This document shows positions 40,002 through 47,759 of a DNA stretch of 53,840 nucleotides, piece after piece (within the stretch, counting starts at the first letter, position 1; every line of letters begins with the position of its first letter). Below the pieces are notes generated by a model. The model was not told the origin of the DNA and did not search any database. It was given only the letters and a program-made list of their open reading frames with translations. Position numbers and translations under genes: made by a program. The DNA comes from HRBIN12 sp035762085 (lineage in GTDB: Bacteria > Actinomycetota > UBA4738 > HRBIN12): the NCBI GenBank assembly GCA_035762085.1, contig DASTPT010000091.1, positions 1 through 53,840 of the forward strand, written 5' to 3'.

Positions 40002-40691
40002 GTGCGCATCGACGTCCTGACCATCTTCCCCGGCATCTTCGACAGCCCCCTGCGCGAGAGCCTGCTCGGCAAGGCCGTCGCCGAGGGTGTGCTCGACGTG
40101 CGCGTTCACGATGTCCGCGACCACACGACCGACAAGCATCGGCAGGTGGACGACGAGTCCTACGGGGGCGGGCCCGGGATGGTCATGAAGCCCGAGCCCG
40201 TGTTCGCGGCGGTCGAGGCGCTCGGCGAGGGCGACAAGCGGGTGCTGCTGCTCTCGCCGGCCGGACGTCGGTTCGACCAGGCACTGGCCCGTGAGCTCGC
40301 GGCCGAGCCGTGGCTGGTGCTGATCTGCGGGCGGTACGAGGGCGTCGACGAGCGCGTCGTCGAGGGGCTGCCGGCCGAGGAGGTCTCGATCGGCGACTAC
40401 GTGCTCTCGGGGGGCGAGGTGCCGGCGCTCGTCGTGCTCGAGGCCGTGACGCGCCTGGTGCCGGGCGTGATCGGGCGGGAGGAGTCGCACGAGCGTGACT
40501 CGTTCGGCTCGGAGGGGCTCCTGGACCATCCGCATTACACCCGGCCGCCGGAGTTCCGGGGGATGCGCGTGCCCGAGGTCCTGCTCTCGGGCCACCACGC
40601 CGAGATCGAGCGCTGGCGGCGCGAGGCCGCCCTCGAGAAGACCCGCCGCAACCGCCCCGACCTGGTCGAAGACCGCCCCGAGCCGGGCTAG
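40002..40691 (+). CDS. trmD: tRNA (guanine-N1)-methyltransferase
   Basis: 229 aa from the GTG at 40002. It methylates G37 of tRNAs with SAM and prevents frameshifting. VRIDVLTIFPGIFDSPLRESLLGKA starts it; YGGGPGMVMKPEPVF and the trefoil-knot SAM site LICGRYEGVDERV plus SIGDYVLSGGE are clear. Normal length. No Shine-Dalgarno sequence precedes it. Confidence 0.95.
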   Translation: MRIDVLTIFPGIFDSPLRESLLGKAVAEGVLDVRVHDVRDHTTDKHRQVDDESYGGGPGMVMKPEPVFAAVEALGEGDKRVLLLSPAGRRFDQALARELAAEPWLVLICGRYEGVDERVVEGLPAEEVSIGDYVLSGGEVPALVVLEAVTRLVPGVIGREESHERDSFGSEGLLDHPHYTRPPEFRGMRVPEVLLSGHHAEIERWRREAALEKTRRNRPDLVEDRPEPG

Positions 40692-40708
40692 GCCTCGGGC
40701 GCTTCTGC

Positions 40709-40714
40709 TATCGT
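40709..40714 (+). promoter_or_regulatory. candidate -10 box TATCGT before rplS
   Basis: TATCGT, thirteen bases, then the ATG at 40728. The leader would be only about six bases; the spacing is less tight than in the other cases. Confidence 0.35.
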
Positions 40715-40727
40715 TCCTCGTCCCGCC

Positions 40728-41276
40728 ATGAAGAACACCGACCTGATCGACAAGGCGTATCTGCGCGCCGACATCCCGGAATTCCGGCCGGGCGACACCG
40801 TGAAGGTGCACGTCCGCGTCGTCGAGGCCGGCCGCGAGCGCGTCCAGGTCTTCCAGGGCGTCGTGATCCGCCGCCAGGGCGGCGGCCTCCAGGAGACCTT
40901 CACGGTCCGCAAGATCTCGTTCGGCGTGGGTGTCGAGCGGACGTTCCCCGTGCACTCGCCGTCGATCTCGAAGCTCGAGATCGTTTCCCGCGGCCACGTG
41001 CGCCGCGCGAAGCTCTACTACCTCCGCGAGCTCCGCGGGAAGAAGGCTCGGATCAAGGAGCGCCGGACCCCGGGCGAGGACCTCGCGGCCGTGAACGCCG
41101 CGGCCGTCGCCGCCGGACTCGCGACCGAGGCCGAAACGGTCGAAGACGTCGAGGACGTAGGGGTCGAGCCGGATCTCGAGAGCCCCGAGGACCTCGCCGG
41201 AGCCGGCCCCGAGGGCGAGGAGACCGAGGTCGTCGCCCCCGAAGCCGCGGCCGACGACGAGCCGGCGCAGGGCTAG
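40728..41276 (+). CDS. rplS: 50S ribosomal protein L19 with acidic C-terminal extension
   Basis: 182 aa. L19 sits at the 30S-50S interface. The core (residues 1 to about 112) is standard: FRPGDTVKVHVRVVEAGRERVQVFQGVVI, FGVGVERTFPVHSP, and the end KLYYLRELRGKKARIKERR. About 70 further residues are rich in Glu, Asp and Ala (VEDVEDVGVEPDLESPEDLAG) and look disordered; typical L19 is near 115 aa. The tail's role is unknown. Confidence 0.93.
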   Translation: MKNTDLIDKAYLRADIPEFRPGDTVKVHVRVVEAGRERVQVFQGVVIRRQGGGLQETFTVRKISFGVGVERTFPVHSPSISKLEIVSRGHVRRAKLYYLRELRGKKARIKERRTPGEDLAAVNAAAVAAGLATEAETVEDVEDVGVEPDLESPEDLAGAGPEGEETEVVAPEAAADDEPAQG

Positions 41277-41280
41277 ACGC

Positions 41281-42042
41281 GTGGAACGGCGGCCCGGCTC
41301 GGGCGAGCCGGCCGAGGCGGACGTCCCCACCAGCGGATCCACCCCGTCACCCGCGTCCCCCACGCGCCCCACCGACGCCTTCACGGCGGGGCCGAGGCCC
41401 CGGGGTCCCCGGTCGGCCGTCGCCGAGGAGGGCGACGAGAAGGAGGAGAAGGAAGACGGCGGGATCCTCGGGTTCTTCCGCGAGCTGCCGGTCCTGATCG
41501 TCGTCGCGTTCGCACTCGCGCTGCTGCTGAAGACCTTCCTCATCCAGGCCTTCTACATCCCCTCGGGCTCGATGGAGCCAACGCTCGAGCCGGGGGACCG
41601 CGTGCTCGTGATGAAGGCGTTCGACACGCCCGAGCGCGGGGACATCATCGTGTTCGAGGACCCGAACCCCGGTCGCGAGCCCGACCGCGGCGTGGTCGGG
41701 GGGTTCCTCCATTGGCTGTCCGAGGGTCTCGGCTTCGCGCGCGCCGTGGACGAGGACTTCATCAAGCGCGTGATCGGGCTCCCCGGCGAGACCGTCGAGA
41801 TCCGCGACGGCCGGCTCTACGTCGACGGCGTGCTGACCCCCGAGCCGTACCTGACCGGGCGACCCGACAAGCGGGACTACGGTCCGACGACCGTCCCGGA
41901 CGGGATGCTGTTCGTCCTGGGCGACAACCGGCGGAACTCGAACGACTCCAGGTTCGGGCTCGGCTTCATCCCGAGGGATAAGGTGGTGGGGGAGGCCTTC
42001 GTCGTCATCTGGCCACCCTCGCGGATCGAGTGGATGCGCTAA
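41281..42042 (+). CDS. lepB: signal peptidase I
   Basis: 253 aa from the GTG at 41281, four bases after rplS. It cleaves signal peptides outside the membrane. A charged, Pro/Ser-rich cytoplasmic N-terminus of about 68 residues precedes one transmembrane helix (about 69-88). The catalytic dyad is Ser97 in FYIPSGSMEPTL and Lys162 in FIKRVIGLPGE; GDNRRNSNDSRFGLGFIP is the conserved box E region. It overlaps rnhB by 13 bases. Confidence 0.93.
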   Translation: MERRPGSGEPAEADVPTSGSTPSPASPTRPTDAFTAGPRPRGPRSAVAEEGDEKEEKEDGGILGFFRELPVLIVVAFALALLLKTFLIQAFYIPSGSMEPTLEPGDRVLVMKAFDTPERGDIIVFEDPNPGREPDRGVVGGFLHWLSEGLGFARAVDEDFIKRVIGLPGETVEIRDGRLYVDGVLTPEPYLTGRPDKRDYGPTTVPDGMLFVLGDNRRNSNDSRFGLGFIPRDKVVGEAFVVIWPPSRIEWMR

Positions 42043-42677
42043 CGATCGACCTCGGGCGGTACGAGCGTGGCCTGCGCGCGCAGGGCTTCTCGCGCATCGC
42101 CGGCGTCGACGAGGCGGGGCGAGGGGCGCTCGCCGGACCCCTCGTCGCCGCGGCCGTGATCCTCCCCGAGGCCTTCGACCTGGACGGCATCGCGGACTCG
42201 AAGGTGCTCACCGCCGACGAGCGCGAGCACGGGTACGGGCGGATCGTGCGCGAGGCCATCGCGTGGACCGTGTGTCGCTGCATGCCGACGCGGATCGACC
42301 GCCGAGGACTCCACAAGACGAACCTGTGGCTCCTCCGGCACTGCGTGACGACGCTGCCGATCGAGCCGGACTACGTGCTGACCGACGGGTTCCCGCTCCG
42401 GCGCCTGCCGATGCCGAACCTGTCGATCAAGAAGGGCGACGCCGTGACGGCCTCGGTGGCCGCCGCCTCGATCGTCGCGAAGGTCACGCGCGACCACATG
42501 ATGGACCGGTACCATCGGCGCTTCCCGGTCTACGGCTTCGACCACAACCGCGGCTACGGGACGAGGGAGCACCGCGACGCGATCCGCGAGCACGGGCCGT
42601 CGCCGATCCATCGCTTCTCGTTCAAGGGGCTCGCGACCGGATACTACGACCGCGACACGGGCGAGGGGGACGGATGA
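42030..42677 (+). CDS. rnhB: ribonuclease HII
   Basis: 215 aa from the GTG at 42030, inside the end of lepB. It removes ribonucleotides from DNA. The N-terminal catalytic strand is IAGVDEAGRGALAGPLVAAAVIL; the second acidic cluster is in DYVLTDGFPL, then KKGDAVTASVAAASIVAKVTRD and GFDHNRGYGTREH. Start choice is imperfect because the GTG lacks a clear ribosome site, but the family N-terminus follows at once. Confidence 0.93.
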   Translation: MDALTIDLGRYERGLRAQGFSRIAGVDEAGRGALAGPLVAAAVILPEAFDLDGIADSKVLTADEREHGYGRIVREAIAWTVCRCMPTRIDRRGLHKTNLWLLRHCVTTLPIEPDYVLTDGFPLRRLPMPNLSIKKGDAVTASVAAASIVAKVTRDHMMDRYHRRFPVYGFDHNRGYGTREHRDAIREHGPSPIHRFSFKGLATGYYDRDTGEGDG

Positions 42678-42976
42678 ACCACGACGACGACATCGAGCGG
42701 TTCGAGGAGGAGCGCGAGCTCGAGCTGTACCGGGAGTACCGCGACGTCCTGCCGATGTTCTCCTACGTCGTCGAGACCGAGCGCCGCTTCTACCTGGCGA
42801 ACGAGGTCAAGATCCACGAGCGCCCCGACGGCTGGCTCGAGGTCGAGCTCGGCGACGCCTGGGTCTGGGACATGTTCCGCCCCGCTCGCTTCGTCTCGAG
42901 CGTCCGGGTCATGACCCGTCGGGACGTGAACGTCGAGGAGCTCCGCCGCGACGAGGGTCTGCAGATCCCCGAGTAG
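42674..42976 (+). CDS. DUF2469 family protein
   Basis: 100 aa from the ATG at 42674, overlapping the rnhB stop (ATGA). An acidic N-terminus (MNHDDDIERFEEERELELYREYRDVL) leads to ETERRFYLANEVKI and GDAWVWDMFRPARFV. The family is confined to Actinomycetota and nearly always follows rnhB, as here. Function unknown. It is a good phylum marker. Confidence 0.9.
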   Translation: MNHDDDIERFEEERELELYREYRDVLPMFSYVVETERRFYLANEVKIHERPDGWLEVELGDAWVWDMFRPARFVSSVRVMTRRDVNVEELRRDEGLQIPE

Positions 42977-43006
42977 CGCCGCCCCTGCGGATGTCGGAGG
43001 GCCGGG

Positions 43007-43012
43007 CTAGCC
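43007..43012 (+). promoter_or_regulatory. -10 box TAGCCT before yraN
   Basis: TAGCCT, nine bases, then the ATG at 43022. Confidence 0.5.
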
Positions 43013-43021
43013 TCGGCCTCG

Positions 43022-43393
43022 ATGGATCCCGGCACCGCCATCGACGACCGGCCCCGGCGGGGACGTGCCGGCGAGGACGCCGCGCTCGCGGTCTACCGCC
43101 GTCGCGGGTTCCGCCTCGTCGCTCGCAACTGGCGCTGCCCGCTCGGCGAGATCGACCTGCTCCTCGAGCGCGACGGCCTGCTCGTCGTCTGCGAGGTGAA
43201 GACGCGGACGGGCGCCGCCTTCGGCGGCGGGTACGAGGCCGTGACGTGGTCCAAGCGCCGCAAGCTGCGGCAGCTCGCCGAGGCGTTCATGGCGGCGGAA
43301 CGCCCGCCGCAGGCGGCGATCCGCTTCGACGTCGCCAGCGTCTGGCTCGGCGAGGGCGGCGCGGACGTCGAGATCTTCGAAGACGCGTTCTGA
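43022..43393 (+). CDS. yraN: UPF0102 (YraN) endonuclease-like protein
   Basis: 123 aa. It is a restriction-endonuclease-like fold: GRAGEDAALAVYRRRGFRLVARNWRCPLGEIDLLLERDG, then VVCEVKTRTG supplying the Asp and Glu-x-Lys catalytic residues. Function in cells is not settled; the gene habitually precedes comM and dprA. Here two phosphate-transport genes are inserted between them. Confidence 0.92.
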   Translation: MDPGTAIDDRPRRGRAGEDAALAVYRRRGFRLVARNWRCPLGEIDLLLERDGLLVVCEVKTRTGAAFGGGYEAVTWSKRRKLRQLAEAFMAAERPPQAAIRFDVASVWLGEGGADVEIFEDAF

Positions 43394-43434
43394 GCCGCCG
43401 GTCGTGCCATCATCCGGCCGATGAGGCGGTCCCC

Positions 43435-44445
43435 GTGAGCCTCGCGTTCGTCCTGTCCGTCGGGATGGCGCTCGTGTTCGCGCTCACGAACGGTTTCCAC
43501 GACGCCGCGAACGCGATCGCGACGCTCGTCGCCACCCGCGCAGCCAGGCCGCTCCCGGCGGTCCTCATGGCGTCGGTGTTCAACCTGCTCGGCCCGCTGC
43601 TGCTCGGCGCGGCCGTTGCGAACACGGTGGCGAAGATCGTCGAGCCCCCGGCGGACCTTGCGATCCCCGTGATCGGCGCGGCGCTCACGGGGGCCGTGGC
43701 GTGGAACGTGGTCACGTGGCTCCGCGGCCTCCCGTCGAGCTCGAGCCATGCGCTCGTCGGCGGGTTGGTCGGCGGCGCCATCGTCGCGGCCGGAGTGGAC
43801 GCGGTGAACTGGGGCGGGATCGAGGACGGGCGCCCGGTCGGGGTCCTGGGCGTGCTGATCGCGCTCGCGATCTCCCCGGCGCTCGGGGTGGCGGTCGCGG
43901 CGGTCCTCGAGCTCGGCGTTCGCCGGGCGCTGCGACGCGCCGCCTACGCGATCGGCGTCCCCGTGCGGCGGGCGCAGTGGGTCACCTCGGCCTGGCTGGC
44001 GTTCTCGCACGGGTCGAACGACGCACAGAAGACCGTTGGGGTCGTCGCGGCGCTGCTGCTCGCGAACGGGTCCACCGACTCGCTGTCGGCGCCCGTGTGG
44101 GTCGAGCTCGCGTCGGCGCTGGCGCTCACGGTCGGCACGGCGTTCGGGGGTTGGTCGATCGTGCGGACGATCGGACGCCGGATCTACCGGCTCCGACGTC
44201 TCGACGGGCTCGTGGCGCAGACGAGCTCGGCGGCGGTGATCGTCGGCGCGTCGCTGCTCGGGGCGCCGGTGAGCACGACCCAGGTGGTGTCGTCCGCGGT
44301 CGTCGGGACGGGCGTGGGACGCCGTCGGGCCCGTCGCGTCCGATGGCAGGTGGTACGCGGGATCGGCGTGGCCTGGATCACGACGATGCCGGCGGCCGGC
44401 GCGCTCGCCGCCGCCGCGTACCCGATCTGGAGGTGGCTGGCATGA
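43435..44445 (+). CDS. pit: low-affinity inorganic phosphate transporter, PiT family
   Basis: 336 aa from the GTG at 43435. It is a multispanning symporter carrying phosphate with a metal or cation. The duplicated PiT signature is seen twice: LTNGFHDAANAIATLVATRAA near residues 15-35 and FSHGSNDAQKTVGVVAALL in the second half, with SSSSHALVGGLVGGAI and APVSTTQVVSSAVVGTGVGRR as the paired second motifs. Its stop overlaps the DUF47 gene (ATGA), the standard pit-associated arrangement. No Pho box could be recognised. Confidence 0.93.
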   Translation: MSLAFVLSVGMALVFALTNGFHDAANAIATLVATRAARPLPAVLMASVFNLLGPLLLGAAVANTVAKIVEPPADLAIPVIGAALTGAVAWNVVTWLRGLPSSSSHALVGGLVGGAIVAAGVDAVNWGGIEDGRPVGVLGVLIALAISPALGVAVAAVLELGVRRALRRAAYAIGVPVRRAQWVTSAWLAFSHGSNDAQKTVGVVAALLLANGSTDSLSAPVWVELASALALTVGTAFGGWSIVRTIGRRIYRLRRLDGLVAQTSSAAVIVGASLLGAPVSTTQVVSSAVVGTGVGRRRARRVRWQVVRGIGVAWITTMPAAGALAAAAYPIWRWLA

Positions 44446-45071
44446 CCCGCAAGTCGTGGTTCCTTCCCGAGACGCCGGACGTGCTCGGCATGCTCCGCGG
44501 TCAGGCGGAGGTGACGATCGAGGGCGTGGAGGCGCTCGTCTCGTGGGGTGAGGGGGTCACGAGGTCGGGGGACCTCGTCCGCGAGTGCGAGCACCGCGCC
44601 GACGATCGCAAACGGGAGCTCCGGCGCGCCCTGACCGAGGCCTACACCACGCCGATCGACGCGGAGGACGTCTATACGATGTCCGTGCGCCTGGACGCCG
44701 TGATGAACGGCGCGAAGGACGCCGTCCGCGAGGCGGAGGTGATGGGGATGGCGCCCGACGAGCACGTGCGCGCGATGTGCGAGCTGCTCGCCGAGGGCGT
44801 GCGGCACCTGGCCGGGGCTTTCGAGCGGCTGGGACCGGACGGGCGCGAGGATGCCGAGGGACGGACGGCGACCGACGCCGCCGACGACGCGGTGAAGAGC
44901 CAGCGGAACCTGGAGCGTGTCTACCGCGGCGCGATGTCGGCGCTGCTCGAGGTCGACGACCTCCGCGAGGTCATGGGCCGACGGGAGCTCTACCGGCGCT
45001 TCTCGCGTGTCAGCGAGGATCTCGTCGAGGTCGCCGAACGCGTCTGGTACGCGACGTTCAAGGAGGGCTGA
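44442..45071 (+). CDS. DUF47 family PhoU-like protein, Pit accessory
   Basis: 209 aa from the ATG at 44442, overlapping pit. Helical PhoU-like architecture: EVTIEGVEALVSWGEGVTRSGDLV, ECEHRADDRKRELRRALTEAYTTPIDAEDVYTMSVRLDAVMN (the E/DxxxD metal-binding motif of the family), and a C-terminal YRRFSRVSEDLVEVAERVWYA. Members regulate the adjacent Pit transporter. Confidence 0.9.
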   Translation: MTRKSWFLPETPDVLGMLRGQAEVTIEGVEALVSWGEGVTRSGDLVRECEHRADDRKRELRRALTEAYTTPIDAEDVYTMSVRLDAVMNGAKDAVREAEVMGMAPDEHVRAMCELLAEGVRHLAGAFERLGPDGREDAEGRTATDAADDAVKSQRNLERVYRGAMSALLEVDDLREVMGRRELYRRFSRVSEDLVEVAERVWYATFKEG

Positions 45072-45087
45072 TGTCGGTGCCTCGCGC

Positions 45088-45093
45088 TAGCGT
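45088..45093 (+). promoter_or_regulatory. -10 box TAGCGT before comM
   Basis: TAGCGT, nine bases, then the GTG at 45103; no Shine-Dalgarno sequence. Confidence 0.5.
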
Positions 45094-45102
45094 CCGCCGA
45101 TC

Positions 45103-46641
45103 GTGTACGGGCGGGTCGTCGGCGTCACCGTCGTGGGCGTGCGCGGTCACCTGGTGGCCGTCGAAGCCCACATCGGGCGCGGCCTGCCCTCGCTCACGCT
45201 GACCGGTCTGCCCGGGGCGCCGGTCCAGGACGCGCGGGACCGGATCCGACCCGCGGTCGAGAGCTCGGGCCTGGAGTGGCCGCTCCGGCGCGTCGTCGTG
45301 AACCTGTCGCCGGGCAACCTGCGCAAGGAGGGCGCCGGCCTGGACCTCCCGATCGCGATGGGCGTGCTCGTGGCCTCGACGCAGGTGCCGGCGGAGCGCG
45401 TCGCGGGCTACGCCTTCGCCGGCGAGCTGTCCCTGAAGGGGACGCTCGTGAGGACGCCCGGCGTGCTCTCGGTCGCGATGGCGGCGGGACGGGCGGGGCT
45501 GCGCGGCGTCGTCGTGCCCTCCGGCAGCGCGGCCGAGGCGGCGCTCGTCGAGGGTCTCCAGGTGGTCGCGGCCGGATCGCTCCGCGAGGTGGTCGGGTTC
45601 TTCCGGGGCGCGTGGACGCCGCCGGAGTCCCGGGCCGGCGAGCCGGATGCGGTCGAGCCGTCGCACGCCGTGGACTTCTCCGAGATCCGTGGGCAGGCGC
45701 ATGCGCGCCGAGCGCTCGAGATCGCGGCCGCCGGCGGCCACAACGTGCTGCTGGTCGGCTCGCCCGGTGCCGGCAAGACGATGCTCGCGCGCCGGCTCCC
45801 GACGATCCTGCCGGCGATGACGCGGGAGGAGGCGCTCGAGGTCACGCAGCTCCACTCGGTCGCCGGCCTCCTCGACGGCGGCGGACTGCGACGCGAGCGC
45901 CCGTTCCGGGCGCCGCACCACTCGATCTCGCTCGCGGCGCTCCTCGGCGGCGGGTCGGCGTTCCTGCGGCCGGGCGAGGTCAGCCTGGCGCACCACGGCG
46001 TGTTGTTCCTCGACGAACTGATGGAGTTCCGGCGCGACGCCGTCGAGGGGTTGCGTCAGCCGCTCGAGGACGGCCGCGTCGTCGTGTCGCGGATGGCGGG
46101 CTCGGTCGAGTTCCCCGCCCGGTTCACGCTCGTCGCGGCGGCGAACCCGTGCCCGTGCGGGTTCCACGGTGACCCGCGGCGCCGGTGCGACTGCCGCGAC
46201 GACCGACTGCAGACGTACCGCCAGAAGCTCTCGGGCCCGCTACTCGACCGCATCGACATCCGGCTGTTCGTCCCGAGGCTGTCGAAGCAAGAGCTGCTCG
46301 ACGAGGCCCCGGGTGAGGCCTCGGCGCCGATCCGTCTGCGGGTCGAGGCTGCGCGAGAGCGCCAGCGCCGTCGGTACGCGGGCACCGGCTATCCCTGCAA
46401 CGCACAGCTGCCGGGGCCGCTCGCGCGGCGCGTCGCGCGGGTGAGCCGGGCGGGGTGGGACCTGCTCGCGCAGGCCGTGGACGGCATGGCCCTCACCGGC
46501 CGGGGTTTCGACCGGGCCCTGAAGGTCGCGCGCACGATCGCGGACCTCGGTGGCGCGGCGGAGGTCGAGCGCGACCACGTCTCCGAGGCGCTGATGTACC
46601 GGATGGATCTGGTCGACGAGGGTCTGGCGCGTGCGGGATGA
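45103..46641 (+). CDS. comM: YifB/ComM family Mg-chelatase-like AAA+ ATPase
   Basis: 512 aa from the GTG at 45103. It is a hexameric helicase that promotes branch migration of incoming DNA in transformation. The N-terminal Lon-like domain has VAVEAHIGRGLPSLTLTGLPG and KEGAGLDLPIAMGVL. The AAA core has Walker A GSPGAGKTMLARRLP, GVLFLDELMEF (Walker B), AAANPCPCGFHGDPRRRCDC and LLDRIDIRLFVPRL; a C-terminal lid ends it. It overlaps dprA by 11 bases, and comM-dprA is conserved. Confidence 0.94.
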   Translation: MYGRVVGVTVVGVRGHLVAVEAHIGRGLPSLTLTGLPGAPVQDARDRIRPAVESSGLEWPLRRVVVNLSPGNLRKEGAGLDLPIAMGVLVASTQVPAERVAGYAFAGELSLKGTLVRTPGVLSVAMAAGRAGLRGVVVPSGSAAEAALVEGLQVVAAGSLREVVGFFRGAWTPPESRAGEPDAVEPSHAVDFSEIRGQAHARRALEIAAAGGHNVLLVGSPGAGKTMLARRLPTILPAMTREEALEVTQLHSVAGLLDGGGLRRERPFRAPHHSISLAALLGGGSAFLRPGEVSLAHHGVLFLDELMEFRRDAVEGLRQPLEDGRVVVSRMAGSVEFPARFTLVAAANPCPCGFHGDPRRRCDCRDDRLQTYRQKLSGPLLDRIDIRLFVPRLSKQELLDEAPGEASAPIRLRVEAARERQRRRYAGTGYPCNAQLPGPLARRVARVSRAGWDLLAQAVDGMALTGRGFDRALKVARTIADLGGAAEVERDHVSEALMYRMDLVDEGLARAG

Positions 46642-47758
46642 CCGGCCCCGCGACCCGTGGCCCGTGTGGCCCGACGGGTTCACGGCTGGGGAGCGGGAGC
46701 GCCGGGCCGCGCTGGTGCTCTCGGCGCTCGCGGGCCTTCGGCCGAGCACCCTGATCCGCGCCGCCGCCGAGGCGCCCACGGCGAGCGCATGCATCCGGCT
46801 CGTCGAGCGCGGACGGCTCGGCAGCGACGAGGACCGTCGGTGCGTCGCGCTCCTGCGCGCCGAGCGCATCCAGGCGGCGCTCGAACGCTGCGGAGGGCGC
46901 ACGCTGGTGTGGGACGACCCCGAGTACCCGCCCCAGCTCCGGCAGATCCACGACCCGCCGTTCCTGCTCTACGTTCGCGGCGGCGGGCTGCCCGAGGCCG
47001 CGCGCGCCGTGGCGATCGTCGGCGCCCGGCGGTGCACCGACCTGGCCCGCGAGCTTGCGCGGGCGATGGGCAAGGGGCTCGCGGCCGCCGGCATCACGGT
47101 GGTGAGCGGGGCGGCGCGCGGGGTGGATTCGGCGTCCCACGAGGGGGCGCTCGACGCCGGCGGGCCGACGGCCGCGGTGCTCGGCGGCGGCATCGACGCC
47201 ACCTACCCGGCGAGCAGCCGCAGGCTGTTCGAGCGCATCCGCCAGCATGGATCGCTGCTGAGCGAGTACCCGCCCGGGGTGCCGCCGCGCCCCTTCCGGT
47301 TCCCCGCGCGCAACCGCATCGTCGCGGGACTGTGCCGGGCGGCCGTCGTCGTCGAGGGTGAACGGGAGAGCGGCTCGCTCATCACGGGCTCGCACGCGCT
47401 CGAGTTCGGCCGCGAGGTCTTCGCGGTGCCTGCCGCGCTCAACAACCCCCTGTCGTTCGCGCCGCTCAAGCTGATCCGCGAGGGCGCGACGATGATCCGC
47501 GGGGCCGACGACCTCCTCGAGGATCTGGGGCTCGACCGCGCGTCCGGGGGCAGGCGCGCCGAGCTCACGCTGGCCGATCTCGCCGCGCTGCGCGTGCTCA
47601 CGGGCCCGACGCTGCCCGAGCGCGTCGCCCGCGAGCTGCGGATCGGCCTTGCGGATGCGCTCACGCTGCTGATGGAGCTCGAGATGCGTGGGTTCGTGCG
47701 CAGCGTCGGCGGCCGGTTCGAGGCCACCCTCGCAGCGACCGCGGCGACGGCCGGCTGA
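46631..47758 (+). CDS. dprA: DNA-processing protein DprA
   Basis: 375 aa from the GTG at 46631. It loads RecA on incoming single-stranded DNA. The Rossmann-like domain has VAIVGARRCTDLARELARAMG, VVSGAARGVDSASHEGALDAGGPTAAVLGGGIDATYP, FPARNRIVAGLCRAAVVVEGERESGSLITGSHALEFGREVFAVPA. A C-terminal winged helix follows (LTGPTLPERVARELRIGLADALTLLMELEMRGFV). It is convergent with the MBL-rhodanese gene, one base between the stops. Confidence 0.94.
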   Translation: MRDDRPRDPWPVWPDGFTAGERERRAALVLSALAGLRPSTLIRAAAEAPTASACIRLVERGRLGSDEDRRCVALLRAERIQAALERCGGRTLVWDDPEYPPQLRQIHDPPFLLYVRGGGLPEAARAVAIVGARRCTDLARELARAMGKGLAAAGITVVSGAARGVDSASHEGALDAGGPTAAVLGGGIDATYPASSRRLFERIRQHGSLLSEYPPGVPPRPFRFPARNRIVAGLCRAAVVVEGERESGSLITGSHALEFGREVFAVPAALNNPLSFAPLKLIREGATMIRGADDLLEDLGLDRASGGRRAELTLADLAALRVLTGPTLPERVARELRIGLADALTLLMELEMRGFVRSVGGRFEATLAATAATAG

Positions 47759-47759
47759 T

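Noticed and set aside
41274..41279. TAGACG at the rplS stop as a -10 for lepB
   Set aside because: It lacks the final T of the TANNNT pattern and ends one base before the GTG.
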